From a virus, in the IMG/VR virus record IMGVR_UViG_3300046538_000306, positions 1-31,437 of that record: a stretch of 31,437 bases of DNA; one strand, written 5' to 3'. Shown one piece after another: positions 23,156 through 31,392 of this stretch (position 1 is the stretch's first letter; every line of letters begins with the position of its first letter). A program made the position numbers and the translations under genes. The notes under the pieces were generated by a model. That model was not told the origin of the DNA and did not search any database. It was given only the letters and a program-made list of their open reading frames with translations.

Positions 23156-24079
23156 ATGGCTGCCAGTATCACCTTTGCCGGCGAATCGCTGATTGCACAG
23201 AAGCAAGCCGCCAACCTGCCGTTGAACATCACCCATTTCATCTTTGCCAACGTGCCCGGGCTGGACACGGCCGGCGCGGTCGATCGGGCGGCCGCGAAGC
23301 CACCTGCAGGCCAGATCGTCTACAGCTCTGCGATTCCGTCCTGGGCGGCGGGCTACGTTAATCCCAACCAGGTGGTCTACAGCGCCCAAGTGGGCAGCGA
23401 TGTCGGCGACTGGGACTACAACTGGATCGGCCTGGAGTCCGACGGCGGTGTGCTGTTCGCAGTGTCGTATGTGCCGGTGCAGCAGAAGCGCCGCAACATC
23501 CCGCCGCTGCAGACGGGCAACAACATTACACGCAACTTCCTGGTGGCCTTCGACGGGGCCCAGGCGCTGACCGGCCTGACGGTCGACGCCAGCACTTGGC
23601 AGCACGATTTCACGGTGCGCCTGGTTGGCATCGATCAGCGCGAGCGCCTGAGCAATCGCGATATCTACGGCCGGGCCGCGTTCTTCGATACCGCCTTGCT
23701 CCTGGAGAAGATCGCCGGCGCTTATCAGGTCGCCCCGGGTATTGCCTATGGCGAAGGCATCCGGATTGAAAACGCCTCACATGTGATCGTCGCGCCGCCG
23801 TCTTTCCCGACCACGGCCTATTTGGATTGCGCCCTGGAGCGGCAGCTTAACGACGTGGTGGCCACCTGGAAGATCGTTTTCGGTACCGGCCTGGCGGACT
23901 ACCTGGACAGCGTGGCCACCCAGCACTACGTGATGCCGATCGCCCACTTGCCCAACGCAAACACCATTTTAGATCTGCGCCCTGTTGTGAAGCTGGGCAC
24001 GAACGGTAGCGGCCTGGCCGAACAGATCCAGGCGGCAACCCCGAAACGCTCCCACCTCTACTACTTCGCTCAATTTTAA
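23156..24079 (+). CDS. Tail-collar fibre protein (DUF3751-like)
   Basis: A 307-residue tail fibre base protein. Its N-terminal half matches the phage tail-collar fibre (DUF3751) domain: ITFAGESLIAQKQAANLPLNITHFIFANVPGLD, then NPNQVVYSAQVGSDVGDWDYNWIGLESDGGVLFAVSYVPVQQKRRN, then NFLVAFDGAQALTGLTVDASTWQ. The C-terminal half is probably the trimer shaft and lacks a recognisable receptor-binding tip, which may be supplied by the following gene products. It lies ten bases behind the I-like gene. Confidence 0.87.
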   Translation: MAASITFAGESLIAQKQAANLPLNITHFIFANVPGLDTAGAVDRAAAKPPAGQIVYSSAIPSWAAGYVNPNQVVYSAQVGSDVGDWDYNWIGLESDGGVLFAVSYVPVQQKRRNIPPLQTGNNITRNFLVAFDGAQALTGLTVDASTWQHDFTVRLVGIDQRERLSNRDIYGRAAFFDTALLLEKIAGAYQVAPGIAYGEGIRIENASHVIVAPPSFPTTAYLDCALERQLNDVVATWKIVFGTGLADYLDSVATQHYVMPIAHLPNANTILDLRPVVKLGTNGSGLAEQIQAATPKRSHLYYFAQF

Positions 24080-24089
24080 AGGATCAGTC

Positions 24090-24392
24090 ATGCCCGCATT
24101 CTTTGGGTCCGCGCTGCTTGTCGCTAATACCACCACATTGATTTACGAACACACCGGTACCACGGCGCTCACGGTGAATATCCGTATGGCCAACCAGAAC
24201 AACGCCGACGTGAATTACTGGGTCTGGATGGGACCAACTGCCATTCCCGAAAAGTGCATCACGCCTGGCGTGCCCGTTGACGGCAATGCTCCTTGGGAGG
24301 ACGTCGGCATGCGTATGGATCCTGGCGAAAAGATTTGGGCCATGGCTACTAAAGGGAATGTATCTGTGCGTGTATTTGGAGCGGAGGATTAA
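24090..24392 (+). CDS. Small fibre-associated protein, unknown
   Basis: A 100-residue beta-rich protein (TTLIYEHTGTTALTVNIRMANQNNADVNYWVWMGP…PWEDVGMRMDPGEKIWAMATKGNVSVRVFGAED). The strand pattern suggests a small beta-sandwich, as in carbohydrate- or virion-decorating domains. I do not recognise it with certainty. It starts ten bases after the collar fibre gene behind AAAGGAT and precedes the beta-propeller gene by two bases. Base composition becomes less GC-rich here and stays so through 25.9 kb. Confidence 0.65.
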   Translation: MPAFFGSALLVANTTTLIYEHTGTTALTVNIRMANQNNADVNYWVWMGPTAIPEKCITPGVPVDGNAPWEDVGMRMDPGEKIWAMATKGNVSVRVFGAED

Positions 24393-24394
24393 CT

Positions 24395-25519
24395 ATGGGC
24401 TTTTTATCAACTAGCTCGTCCTCGAGCAGCGCCGGCGGGAATGTTCCGCTTGGTGGATATGCTGATGTATTCGCAAGCGGCGATGCATATAAGGCAGTCG
24501 GATCGATGATTCGGCGTTCTCAGTACCCAAAAATGTCAGCGGCATTCCCGCGACAATCTGCCTATTCGGCGGCGTCCTCCACCGCTGTACAGTCCGGCTA
24601 CTTCACTGCGATCGGCTACGGTAACGGTCTGTTTGTTGCGATGAATGGTGTCAATGGCGCAGAGCAGAGCACCTGCCTCACTACTCCGGATGGGGTTGTG
24701 TGGAACGTCCGGCAGATGCCAGCAAGCCTCGCGTGGAATGGTGTTGCTTACGGCGCAGGTAAGTGGGTAGCAGTAGCCACGGCGCCGGGCAATACGGCCA
24801 ACACGATTTGCGCTACGTCGATCGATGGAGTCACCTGGACCGCCAACGCCAACATGCCAGCCGGGCAATGGCGAGCCGTTGTATGGAATCCCACCCTCAA
24901 TCTATTTGTCGCCATCTGTGGCGGGACCGTGGCCTACCAGATGGCTGCGACATCGCCTGACGGTGTGGTCTGGACCGTGAGAGCTCTTCCTTCTTCGGGC
25001 ACCTGGGCGGCGTTAGCTGTAGGGGCCCAGGGCGTTGTCGTTGCTACCTCACTTGACGGAAGAGTCGCCCGCAGCGTCGACGGCATCACCTGGACGGTGG
25101 TTAACGCTCCGGCGGGAATTACGAGTCTGGCCTCTGTAACTTGGGGCAAAGGTCTCTTTGTGTCCTGGAACTCTCAGGCCAATCAGGTGATGTCTTCGGC
25201 TGACGGTATTACATGGACGGTGAAGTCGATCGTTCATAACGGGGCATCGGGAGGGAAGGTTGTATTTGCAGAGGGCCTGTTCGTGGTCGCCTGCCTGAAT
25301 GCTCCCTACGCCTTTACGTCGAACGACGGCATTAATTGGTTTGTCCGGTCTTCGGCTTTAGCCCTCGCTGTCGGCGGAATCGCTTACGGCGCTGGGGTTG
25401 TTGTTTATGGCAGCTCAACCAGTTCTGCTCTGTTCGGCTTGATCTACGCCGAAAACGATACGGATAGCGATTACATGTTCATCTCCGGCACCGCTGGCAA
25501 ATTTGTGAGGGTTAAATAG
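24395..25519 (+). CDS. Putative beta-propeller tail fibre tip / adhesin
   Basis: A 374-residue protein with a Ser-rich N-terminus (STSSSSSSAGG) and then six repeats about 40-45 residues apart. Each contains an Asp-box-like motif S/T-x-D-G-x-x-W-x-V: near residues 97-103, 142-148, 187-193, 227-233, 268-274 and 309-315. Between them recur G-x-G-x-W/L-F-V-A strands. This is the pattern of a BNR/sialidase-like or YCF48-type beta-propeller, here probably binding surface polysaccharide rather than cleaving it; no catalytic residues are claimed. It ends directly before the next start (TAG-ATG). Weaker GC bias than neighbours suggests exchange of the host-range module. Confidence 0.75.
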   Translation: MGFLSTSSSSSSAGGNVPLGGYADVFASGDAYKAVGSMIRRSQYPKMSAAFPRQSAYSAASSTAVQSGYFTAIGYGNGLFVAMNGVNGAEQSTCLTTPDGVVWNVRQMPASLAWNGVAYGAGKWVAVATAPGNTANTICATSIDGVTWTANANMPAGQWRAVVWNPTLNLFVAICGGTVAYQMAATSPDGVVWTVRALPSSGTWAALAVGAQGVVVATSLDGRVARSVDGITWTVVNAPAGITSLASVTWGKGLFVSWNSQANQVMSSADGITWTVKSIVHNGASGGKVVFAEGLFVVACLNAPYAFTSNDGINWFVRSSALALAVGGIAYGAGVVVYGSSTSSALFGLIYAENDTDSDYMFISGTAGKFVRVK

Positions 25520-25918
25520 ATGGCCGTTCATTTTATCTATAACTCACAAGGCTATTTGACTGGCGTTTATGAGGGCGACGGTGTGCCCGAGAACTCCACT
25601 ACTCAGCAGCCGATTTACACGATCGGGTTAACGCCACAGAGGGTTGATGGCGTCTGGATTGATCAGGCCGCGATGCCGATCCTCCGGCCCAGTGACTTTT
25701 TCATGTTGTTCCTGGCTGCTGAGGAAGTCGCAATCAGAAAGCTGATTGCTGATGATCCTGACAGCGAGCTGGCTATCTGGTGGACTCGATTGAACAGCGA
25801 TCTCAAGGAGATAAACCTTGGTCTGAAATCTGTCCAGGATGGCCTGACTAATCTAGTTGCCCAGGGCGTGCTGACCAAGGATCGAATGGACGAGATTCTG
25901 ACGGGGCGAGCGCAATGA
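25520..25918 (+). CDS. Putative tail fibre assembly/accessory protein
   Basis: A 132-residue protein. The N-terminal part (VHFIYNSQGYLTGVYEGDGVPENSTTQQP) looks like the beginning of fibre chaperones and accessory proteins, which often open with a 'y-d-x-x-G-x-f-x-G' strand. The C-terminal half is helical (ELAIWWTRLNSDLKEINLGLKSVQDGLTNLV). It follows the propeller gene without a gap and overlaps the next start by 4 bases, so it is probably made with the fibre tip to help it fold. Family membership is not certain. Confidence 0.6.
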   Translation: MAVHFIYNSQGYLTGVYEGDGVPENSTTQQPIYTIGLTPQRVDGVWIDQAAMPILRPSDFFMLFLAAEEVAIRKLIADDPDSELAIWWTRLNSDLKEINLGLKSVQDGLTNLVAQGVLTKDRMDEILTGRAQ

Positions 25919-26856
25919 TTCCGCTCAACTGGATGCCCGTCGCCATGCAGTGGCCCGAGGAGGCCACGGCATGGATGAGCAAGCTGGACGAGGCCAAGGA
26001 CATGGCGGCGGCCGACCTACAGAGCACGGCCGATCGCCTGAACGGCATTGCCGATCTGGTCACCACCGACTTGAGCCTGATCGGCGATATCGCAAAGGGC
26101 GCCGTGGCGATCGGCCGCGAAGCCCTGGACGGCCAATTTGGCGAGATCCCGCGCTGTATCACCGTGACACCGTTCCAGTCCGGGGTTGGCGAGAGCAATG
26201 GCTACCAGTGCTCGCTGTCTGCCCCGGGCGTAGTACAGCGCTTGGCCGACAAGCTGCAGGACAGCTCAGATCCGAACCGCCCGGACGGCGACGACCAGCA
26301 CGCGGTCGTTGTCCTGTTCCTGGGCACGCAGTACGACGGCATGTCGAGTCTGCTGGGCAAGTTCAATGCCCTGATGCCGATCGGGGATCTGCAGCGCGCA
26401 GAGCGCCGGGCACAGAACCTGGTGCAACTCGAAACCGAGAAGTGGCAGATCCCGGCGGCTGGTGATGAGCCGCGATGGTTCACAGCGCCGATGGAGCGCT
26501 GCACGGTGCTGCGCGAGGCCAGCCAGGCGTTCAACACCCAGTTGGCCAACCTGGAAGCCTACGCCGCCAACAGCTCACCGCTGAGCGACCTGGCCGAGCT
26601 GGCCCAGCGCAAGGCTGACCAGGTGCTCGAGCAGTCCGATCGACTCGCGGCGCTGCGCGACGTGCTCAACAGCGGCACCGACAACGCCGGCATGCAAGCC
26701 CGCATGATCGGACCAGGCGACACCGCCGAGCTGCGCAAACAACTGCTTGAGGAGGACGACAGCACCCCCGGGCACGAATGGGTCATGTCCGCCGGCGTCA
26801 TGTTCGTGGGATCCCTCAAAGGGCTGAGCTTTGTAAAGGAGATGATGGGCCTATGA
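25915..26856 (+). CDS. Hypothetical structural protein, second baseplate group
   Basis: A 313-residue protein I do not recognise by family. It is mainly helical with coiled-coil-like heptads near 20-60 and 200-245. A hydrophobic segment lies near the C-terminus (SAGVMFVGSLKGLSFVKEMMGL). It opens a tightly overlapped four-gene run (all ATGA or longer overlaps) ending in a spike-like gene, so a role in the central baseplate hub or tape-measure-linked DNA injection is inferred. GC content returns to the high level of the other virion genes here. Confidence 0.6.
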   Translation: MIPLNWMPVAMQWPEEATAWMSKLDEAKDMAAADLQSTADRLNGIADLVTTDLSLIGDIAKGAVAIGREALDGQFGEIPRCITVTPFQSGVGESNGYQCSLSAPGVVQRLADKLQDSSDPNRPDGDDQHAVVVLFLGTQYDGMSSLLGKFNALMPIGDLQRAERRAQNLVQLETEKWQIPAAGDEPRWFTAPMERCTVLREASQAFNTQLANLEAYAANSSPLSDLAELAQRKADQVLEQSDRLAALRDVLNSGTDNAGMQARMIGPGDTAELRKQLLEEDDSTPGHEWVMSAGVMFVGSLKGLSFVKEMMGL

Positions 26857-27386
26857 CGTTGCTCCTGGACGGGTCACAGATCCGTGGCCATAGCCTCAAG
26901 GTCACCGGCAATCTGCGCATTGAAAGCGATGACATGTCAGGCCAGACCAGTGCCACCGACTCGGCGGACAAGGGCTTTAAGCCCAAGACGCTGACCATCG
27001 CGATGAAGATCAAATACAAGGACTCGGCGGACCTGGCCGCCCTGATGAGTATGGCCGAGGCGACGGAAAGCGGTGGCCAGCGCAAAACCTACCGCGTGGT
27101 CAATGACACGGCCGAGGCCTTCGGTGTGCGCCAGGCGCAGTTCAGCGAGAGCGTCAGCGCCCGGGAAGACGACACCCTGGCGCAATGGATCATCCAGTTC
27201 ACCCTGGCTGAGAAGCTGTCCAACCCTGAGAAAACCGAGCAGCGCCGGGCAGCCAACGGCACCAACAGCCAAGCCGCCCCGGGCGACAGCGTGGCCAGCA
27301 GCGGTACCGGCGGCGAACCGGAGCTGACCGGTTTTGAGAACGTGCTCAAGAAGGTGGATGGCTGGCTGGGCGGTGACAAGAAATGA
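26853..27386 (+). CDS. Putative baseplate hub component
   Basis: A 177-residue protein. The N-terminal half is beta-rich (MTLLLDGSQIRGHSLKVTGNLRIESDDMSGQTSATDSADKGFKPKTLTIAMKIKYKD) and includes QWIIQFTLAEKLSNPEK later. This is a layout seen in gpU- or gp53-like baseplate proteins that bind peptidoglycan or the hub. The C-terminal part is Gly/Ser-rich and probably flexible. It overlaps the genes on both sides by 4 bases. The call rests mainly on position before the hub and spike genes. The ATG at 26853 is chosen because it overlaps the previous stop. Confidence 0.55.
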   Translation: MTLLLDGSQIRGHSLKVTGNLRIESDDMSGQTSATDSADKGFKPKTLTIAMKIKYKDSADLAALMSMAEATESGGQRKTYRVVNDTAEAFGVRQAQFSESVSAREDDTLAQWIIQFTLAEKLSNPEKTEQRRAANGTNSQAAPGDSVASSGTGGEPELTGFENVLKKVDGWLGGDKK

Positions 27387-28081
27387 GCATGAAACTGCAC
27401 CAGGTACTGGCCATTGCCGGCACCGTCTACCCGATGGTCAAAGACGATGTGCGCCTCGATCTAAAAAGCCCTGGACGGGCTGTTTTTACGATTAAGGCCG
27501 ATGCCGCGGTAAAAGGCTTGGTTACCCTGGACATAGGCTACAACGACAGTACGCTGCAGCGGCATTTCCTGGGCTACGTCGAGCGTTGCACCACCACTAA
27601 CCGCACGGAACAGGTGGTCGCCTGCCGCGAGCTGGCCGGGATCCTCGCTAATCCGCTGCCGATGAACCTGCGCCACGTCGACATGCGCCAGGTCCTGGCT
27701 GAGGTCAGCAATCAGACTGGCCTGTCTTTCAAGGTGCCCGATCAGGACTACACCCGGGTAAAGGCGCCGTTTTTCTACAGCCTGGCCTCTGGATACCTGG
27801 CGCTGGACAGCCTGGCCAAGGTCTACGGCATTCCCGATTTCATCTGGCAGCAGCAGGGCAATGGCGAAGTGTTCGCCGGCAGTTGGACGGACAGCTTCTT
27901 TGGCGCCCGATCTGCGCTGCAGCTGCCGCTTGAACTGTTTAACGACTACCAGGGCAACCAGAGCGCCGTTATTGCCGCGCTTCCCGGGTTGCGCCCTGGT
28001 GCATCGATCAACAATGGCGAGCGGGTCACCAGCGTGGCCCTCGCCGGCACACAGATGGCCATCAAATGGACGACGCAGTAA
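27383..28081 (+). CDS. Putative baseplate hub protein (gpD/gp44-like)
   Basis: A 232-residue beta-rich protein (HQVLAIAGTVYPMVKDDVRLDLKSPGRAVFTIKADAAVKGLVTLDIGY…LQRHFLGYVERCT). It includes the phrase MRQVLAEVSNQTGLSFKVPDQDYTRVKAPFFYSLASGYLALDSLAKVYGIPDFIWQQQGNGEVF. This reads like the hub domain of late control D/Mu gp44-type proteins that cradle the spike (the 'l-x-x-i-a-x-x-y-g-i-p-d-f-x-w-x-q-q-x-d-G-x-v-f' pattern). It is shorter than P2 gpD (387). It overlaps the spike-like gene by 16 bases. Confidence 0.7.
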   Translation: MSMKLHQVLAIAGTVYPMVKDDVRLDLKSPGRAVFTIKADAAVKGLVTLDIGYNDSTLQRHFLGYVERCTTTNRTEQVVACRELAGILANPLPMNLRHVDMRQVLAEVSNQTGLSFKVPDQDYTRVKAPFFYSLASGYLALDSLAKVYGIPDFIWQQQGNGEVFAGSWTDSFFGARSALQLPLELFNDYQGNQSAVIAALPGLRPGASINNGERVTSVALAGTQMAIKWTTQ

Positions 28082-29043
28082 AACGCAGCGTAGAGCGGCA
28101 ATTCCCGGAGCTGTCCGGCCAATACCACCTGCCCAGGTTCGCCCAGGTGGTGGCCGTTGCGGATCCGCCGGCAGACGCGGGCATGTGTGACGACTTCCGG
28201 CCGCGCTACGCGGTCGACCTGCAGGTACTAACGCCGGACGGTATGCCCGACACCAGCATGCCATTGTTACCTGGTGTGCCGTTGCCGGTACCGACTGGTG
28301 GCGATGAAATGGGCATGTATGCCTTCCCGCACGAAGGAACCCGGGTTGTGGTGTGCTTTGCCTACGGCCTGCCACATTGCCCGTACATCCAAACGATCCT
28401 GCCGCACGGCCTGAGCCTGCCCAAGGTGCCGAAAGGGGATCACGTCTGGCAGCACAGCGATCTGGCCCAGCAGCGCGTCGACGCGGCCGGCAACTGGACC
28501 CGGACCACCGATGGCAAGATCAGTGACCAGTCCCTGGAACGCCAGGTCGATAGCGGCACCAATCAGGAGAAGTACCAGAGCCACGACCAGGACGTGGCCA
28601 CGCACTCGACGGAGCAGGTGGGGGGCATCAAACGTATCGACGCCCTGGGCGCGCTCAAGCTGAATTCCGCCGGCACTGCCACACTCGCCGCCCTGGACGA
28701 CATGCACCAGGCCACCGGTCGAGATCTCAACCTGGTGGTGGGCAAGAAGCACAACGCGGCCGTGGGCGGCGACATGTCCGAGCGGATCCAGGGCCTGCGC
28801 GAAAGCATCGCCCAGAAGAGCCAGCGACTGCAGGCGCCGAAAAGCTGGGTCGGATCGGCGGACGTCAATATTTTTCAGGTACTGTGCGACACGCTGGATC
28901 TGCTCCAGGAGATGAACACGCAGATTGCAGCCCATGTGCATCCGCAGCTTGGTTCGCCACCTGCAAACGCTGCCGCATTCACCGCGGATGCCGCTAAGGC
29001 TGCGCTACTGTCAGCAACATTACGTACCGTTACGCAAAAATGA
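28066..29043 (+). CDS. Putative baseplate spike protein (gpV/gp5-like)
   Basis: A 325-residue protein ending the late operon. The N-terminal domain looks like the OB-fold of spike proteins: YHLPRFAQVVAVADPPADAGMCDDFRPRYAVDLQVL, then PTGGDEMGMYAFPHEGTRVVVCFAYGLPHCPYIQTILPHG, where the 'P-x-x-G-x-x-V-v-v-x-F-x-x-G' block is typical. Then come repeated short strands (GGIKRIDALGALKLNSAGTATLAALDDMHQATGRDLNLVVGKKHNAAVGGDMSERI) that may form the needle-like beta-helix, and a helical C-terminus. It would pierce the outer membrane. It overlaps the hub gene by 16 bases. Confidence 0.72.
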   Translation: MDDAVKRSVERQFPELSGQYHLPRFAQVVAVADPPADAGMCDDFRPRYAVDLQVLTPDGMPDTSMPLLPGVPLPVPTGGDEMGMYAFPHEGTRVVVCFAYGLPHCPYIQTILPHGLSLPKVPKGDHVWQHSDLAQQRVDAAGNWTRTTDGKISDQSLERQVDSGTNQEKYQSHDQDVATHSTEQVGGIKRIDALGALKLNSAGTATLAALDDMHQATGRDLNLVVGKKHNAAVGGDMSERIQGLRESIAQKSQRLQAPKSWVGSADVNIFQVLCDTLDLLQEMNTQIAAHVHPQLGSPPANAAAFTADAAKAALLSATLRTVTQK

Positions 29044-29411
29044 TTTTTGTGCCATTCATTGAATTGTTAATTTGGAGTCTGTGCGGAATCATATAATCAT
29101 TCGTTAGTAAGGACAGGATGAGAACTCGCAAGCAAACACAATGAAAAACATATGCTTCTCAAGCAATCACAAGTCACAGATTGCAACTTTCGATGTCGGG
29201 TAGACATCGCTCTGCTATCTGAAATAGTAGTTTCTGGATCGCTGTGTTAGAAAGATGTGAAGTTATCTCGAATCTTGTATGACCGTTCGTCGCCTGGCAG
29301 TGCATGTGACGCTTTAAAATCGCTTTTCATAACCCTATACATATTTGATCAACGCCCCCCAGAAAACCGATGCTTCTGAGCCAAGCCGCCCGTCTGTCAA
29401 GCCAAAAAAAA

Positions 29412-29450
29412 CGCTCAGCCCCACATTACCGGGGCTGAGCGCTCTTTTTT
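29412..29450. terminator. Bidirectional rho-independent terminator
   Basis: An 11-base-pair stem, CGCTCAGCCCC (29412-29422) with GGGGCTGAGCG (29431-29441), and an eight-base loop. An A-tract on the left (29404-29411) and a T-tract on the right (29445-29450) make it work for transcripts from either side. It lies 370 bases after the last late gene and would end rightward phage transcription and any leftward transcription from the umuDC side. Confidence 0.9.
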
Positions 29451-29665
29451 ATGACTTGCGTATGTTGCTGGTTGGTGTGTAACGTTCCTCCCATACCACC
29501 GCAAGCACTTCTACCTTTCTTCCTGACAGAGCCACGGTAGGACCTTGCAACACGTCATGTCAACCATTCGGAATACGTAAAAGACTAAGGAATAATCATT
29601 ATTTAAAGGAGTGGTTCGGAAGTCCATTCGCTGAATGTACTTACGTTTGAATGGTTGGTTGCTGT

Positions 29666-29705
29666 TTGACGTGGGTGGGAAAACTCTAAATCGAACGCGA
29701 TTTAG
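29666..29705 (+). promoter_or_regulatory. Promoter-like segment with a perfect palindrome
   Basis: A -35-like TTGACG (29666-29671) is followed after 15 bases by TAAATC (29687-29692), a poor -10. That element lies inside a perfect inverted repeat, CTAAATCG-AACG-CGATTTAG (29686-29705, eight-base arms). The palindrome is placed where a repressor would block the promoter, or it could fold in the leader RNA. The peptide gene starts 32 bases downstream. The palindrome is certain; its role is not. Confidence 0.5.
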
Positions 29706-29736
29706 GTTCCTTCCACGCAGTAAAGGAGTTCCGCCA

Positions 29737-29838
29737 ATGAACAATTTCATTGAACGTTACCTGCCTGAAGAACTGATCCGTTTCTTGCAAACGGCCTACT
29801 GGGCCATTCGCTTGATCCGGGCTATCCAACAACTGTAA
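29737..29838 (+). CDS. 33-residue amphipathic small protein
   Basis: A very short gene with a good ribosome site (AAGGAG at 29723-29728, eight bases before ATG), ended by TAA and followed after nine bases by a strong terminator. The protein (starting MNNFIERYLPEELIRFL, ending [11 protein letters not shown]) is predicted as one or two amphipathic helices rich in Ile, Leu, Arg and aromatics, likely to touch membranes. A promoter-like sequence with a perfect palindrome lies upstream. This makes it a complete small transcription unit. I do not recognise the family; a membrane-active regulatory or toxic peptide is possible but unproven. Its last 17 bases overlap the end of the convergent minus-strand gene. 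Confidence 0.65.
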   Translation: MNNFIERYLPEELIRFLQTAYWAIRLIRAIQQL

Positions 29839-30121
29839 GTGCTTCGACAGGGGCTTCGGCCCCTGTTTTTTTTAAGCCATCGGAACATGAATCAATTGGC
29901 ATATCCTTTTCCCAATCGATCAGTTCCTGGAACGCCCATTCCAAGGCTGCGTCGGCCATTTCCAACATATCGCATAGCAGATCGCGGCTGATGGTCCCGG
30001 CGCTGACCATGGCGTAGGCCTCTTTGATCAGCAGCTTATGTCTTGCCCCTGGCGCGTTGAGCAGCGGTTGCCGGTCATACAGCACCGCCATCCATACGGC
30101 CCAACCAGAATCGTCAGTCAT
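29822..30121 (-). CDS. Small protein translationally coupled to umuC
   Basis: A 99-residue, mostly helical, soluble acidic protein ([71 protein letters not shown]). Its ATG overlaps the umuC stop (ATGA), so it is the third gene of the umuDC operon and should be SOS-induced with it. I do not recognise a characterised family, although small genes after umuC recur in Pseudomonas prophage umuDC operons. The final 20 or so codons run through a hairpin that acts as terminator for the opposite strand, which suggests that the C-terminus is free to vary. The 36 extra upstream codons of the longest reading lie inside umuC and are not used. Confidence 0.65.
   Translation of the reverse strand: MTDDSGWAVWMAVLYDRQPLLNAPGARHKLLIKEAYAMVSAGTISRDLLCDMLEMADAALEWAFQELIDWEKDMPIDSCSDGLKKTGAEAPVEALTVVG
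29848..29873 (+). terminator. Rho-independent terminator after the small peptide gene
   Basis: Stem CAGGGGC (29848-29854), tetraloop TTCG, stem GCCCCTG (29859-29865), then eight T residues (29866-29873). The UUCG loop makes it very stable. It terminates rightward transcription of the peptide gene while lying inside the 3' end of the minus-strand umuC-linked gene. Confidence 0.92.
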
Positions 30122-31392
30122 TTTACGGTCCATAGCTGATCTATGCGGGTGGTGTAGCTCTGGCTCATCAATGAGCGCTGCATCCCCCAGTCCGGCGCCG
30201 CTGGCACGCCTCCAGTGCGCAGCGTGCCACGTCCCCATCTGTTATTGATCTGATCCAAGACGCCCATCACCTGGTCCGAGGTGGCGGGCTGGTGTTCAGC
30301 GAACAGATCGTCGGTGAACTCCCCAGGTTGGCGCAGATCAATCAGCAGCACCTCTGCTTTGCTGTACCGAAAGCCTGGCCGGAAAATACGGTCTACGGCC
30401 GTCACGGCGAGTTTCGTCATCAGCCGCACGTCATTCGTTGGGTAAGGCAGTTCTACCAGGGCGCCCTGGGCATACTTCGCTTCGTCCGGGTTGAACATGC
30501 CTGTGCGGATGCTGACCCTGATCTTTTTGCACAGTGAGCCCTGGGCCCGAAGCTTTTCCGAGGCGCGCATCATGTAGGTGGCCACTGCCTCCTTGATTGG
30601 CTCGATTTCCGTCAGCCGCTTACCGAACATGCGACTGCAGCAAATTTCCTGTTTCGGCGGATCCGGCTCATCCAGTTCCAGGCAAGGCGTGCCGGCCAAC
30701 TCCCGGGCTGTCTTCTCAATGACGATACTGAATTTCTGCCTCAACATCGCCGGATCGGCGTTGGCCAGGTCCATGGCGGTCTTGATCTTCATTCCTTCCA
30801 GGCGGGCATTCATACGCCGGCCAATACCCCACACCTCGCTGACATCAGTGTTGCGCAGCACCCAAGCCCTTTTGAACTCGTCGCAGATATCAACGACACC
30901 GCCAGTTTGTCCCTGAAGGCGCTTCGCGGTGTGGTTCGCCAGTTTGGCCAGGGTCTTTGTTGGTGCGATCCCCACACCTACTGGAATACCCGTGCGTTTG
31001 AAGATGGTGCTGCGGATCTGGCGCCCGAACTGGGTAAGGTCGCCCGGAATGCCCGACAGGTCGGCGAATGATTCGTCGATCGAGTAGACCTCTGCGGCCG
31101 GCACCATTGATTCAATGATACTCATGACGCGCTCGCTCATATCGCCATAGAGCGCGTAATTGCTGCTGAACGGGACAATTCCCAGGCGTTTCAGATCGTT
31201 CTTAATCTGAAAATACGGTGCGCCCATCTTCACATAGGGCTTCGCATCGTAGCTGCGGGCAATGACGCAGCCGTCGTTGTTGCTCAGTACCACAATCGGC
31301 GTCTTCGCAAGGTCCGGGCGGAACACGCGCTCACAGCTTGCGTAGAAGCTGTTGCAGTCGATCAGCGCGAAAACCTGATCAGGCTTTGTCAT
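30118..31392 (-). CDS. umuC: UmuC, Y-family DNA polymerase V catalytic subunit
   Basis: A 424-residue translesion polymerase that copies damaged DNA during the SOS response together with cleaved UmuD. Catalytic acidic residues are present: D12 in [17 protein letters not shown], and D106-E107 in SIDESFADL. Other landmarks are [49 protein letters not shown] (thumb helix-hairpin-helix), and the little-finger and C-terminal UmuC-specific region ending near the clamp-binding area. The ATG at 31392 gives the usual length. It overlaps the umuD stop by 14 bases. It could be chromosomal DNA next to the prophage or a prophage cargo gene. Confidence 0.95.
   Translation of the reverse strand: MTKPDQVFALIDCNSFYASCERVFRPDLAKTPIVVLSNNDGCVIARSYDAKPYVKMGAPYFQIKNDLKRLGIVPFSSNYALYGDMSERVMSIIESMVPAAEVYSIDESFADLSGIPGDLTQFGRQIRSTIFKRTGIPVGVGIAPTKTLAKLANHTAKRLQGQTGGVVDICDEFKRAWVLRNTDVSEVWGIGRRMNARLEGMKIKTAMDLANADPAMLRQKFSIVIEKTARELAGTPCLELDEPDPPKQEICCSRMFGKRLTEIEPIKEAVATYMMRASEKLRAQGSLCKKIRVSIRTGMFNPDEAKYAQGALVELPYPTNDVRLMTKLAVTAVDRIFRPGFRYSKAEVLLIDLRQPGEFTDDLFAEHQPATSDQVMGVLDQINNRWGRGTLRTGGVPAAPDWGMQRSLMSQSYTTRIDQLWTVK

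Larger units (their letters stand above)
29044..29736. other. AT-richer non-coding region after the late operon
   Basis: About 690 bases with no convincing gene until the peptide gene at 29737. It contains a perfect TATAAT (29092-29097) without a good -35. A perfect hairpin CGATGTC-GGGTA-GACATCG lies at 29191-29209, a strong bidirectional terminator at 29412-29450, and a palindrome at 29686-29705. Composition differs sharply from the GC-rich late genes. Two very short frames (from 29118 and 29141) were seen but not accepted. Confidence 0.6.

Noticed and set aside
29118-29203. Two tiny frames (7 and 20 codons) with overlapping ATGA
   Set aside because: Too short and without a clear ribosome site for the longer one; leader-peptide role possible but unsupported.
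29511-29750. 79-codon minus-strand frame opposite the small peptide gene region
   Set aside because: No ribosome site, no recognisable features; the opposite strand has a better organised unit with promoter-like sequence and terminator.
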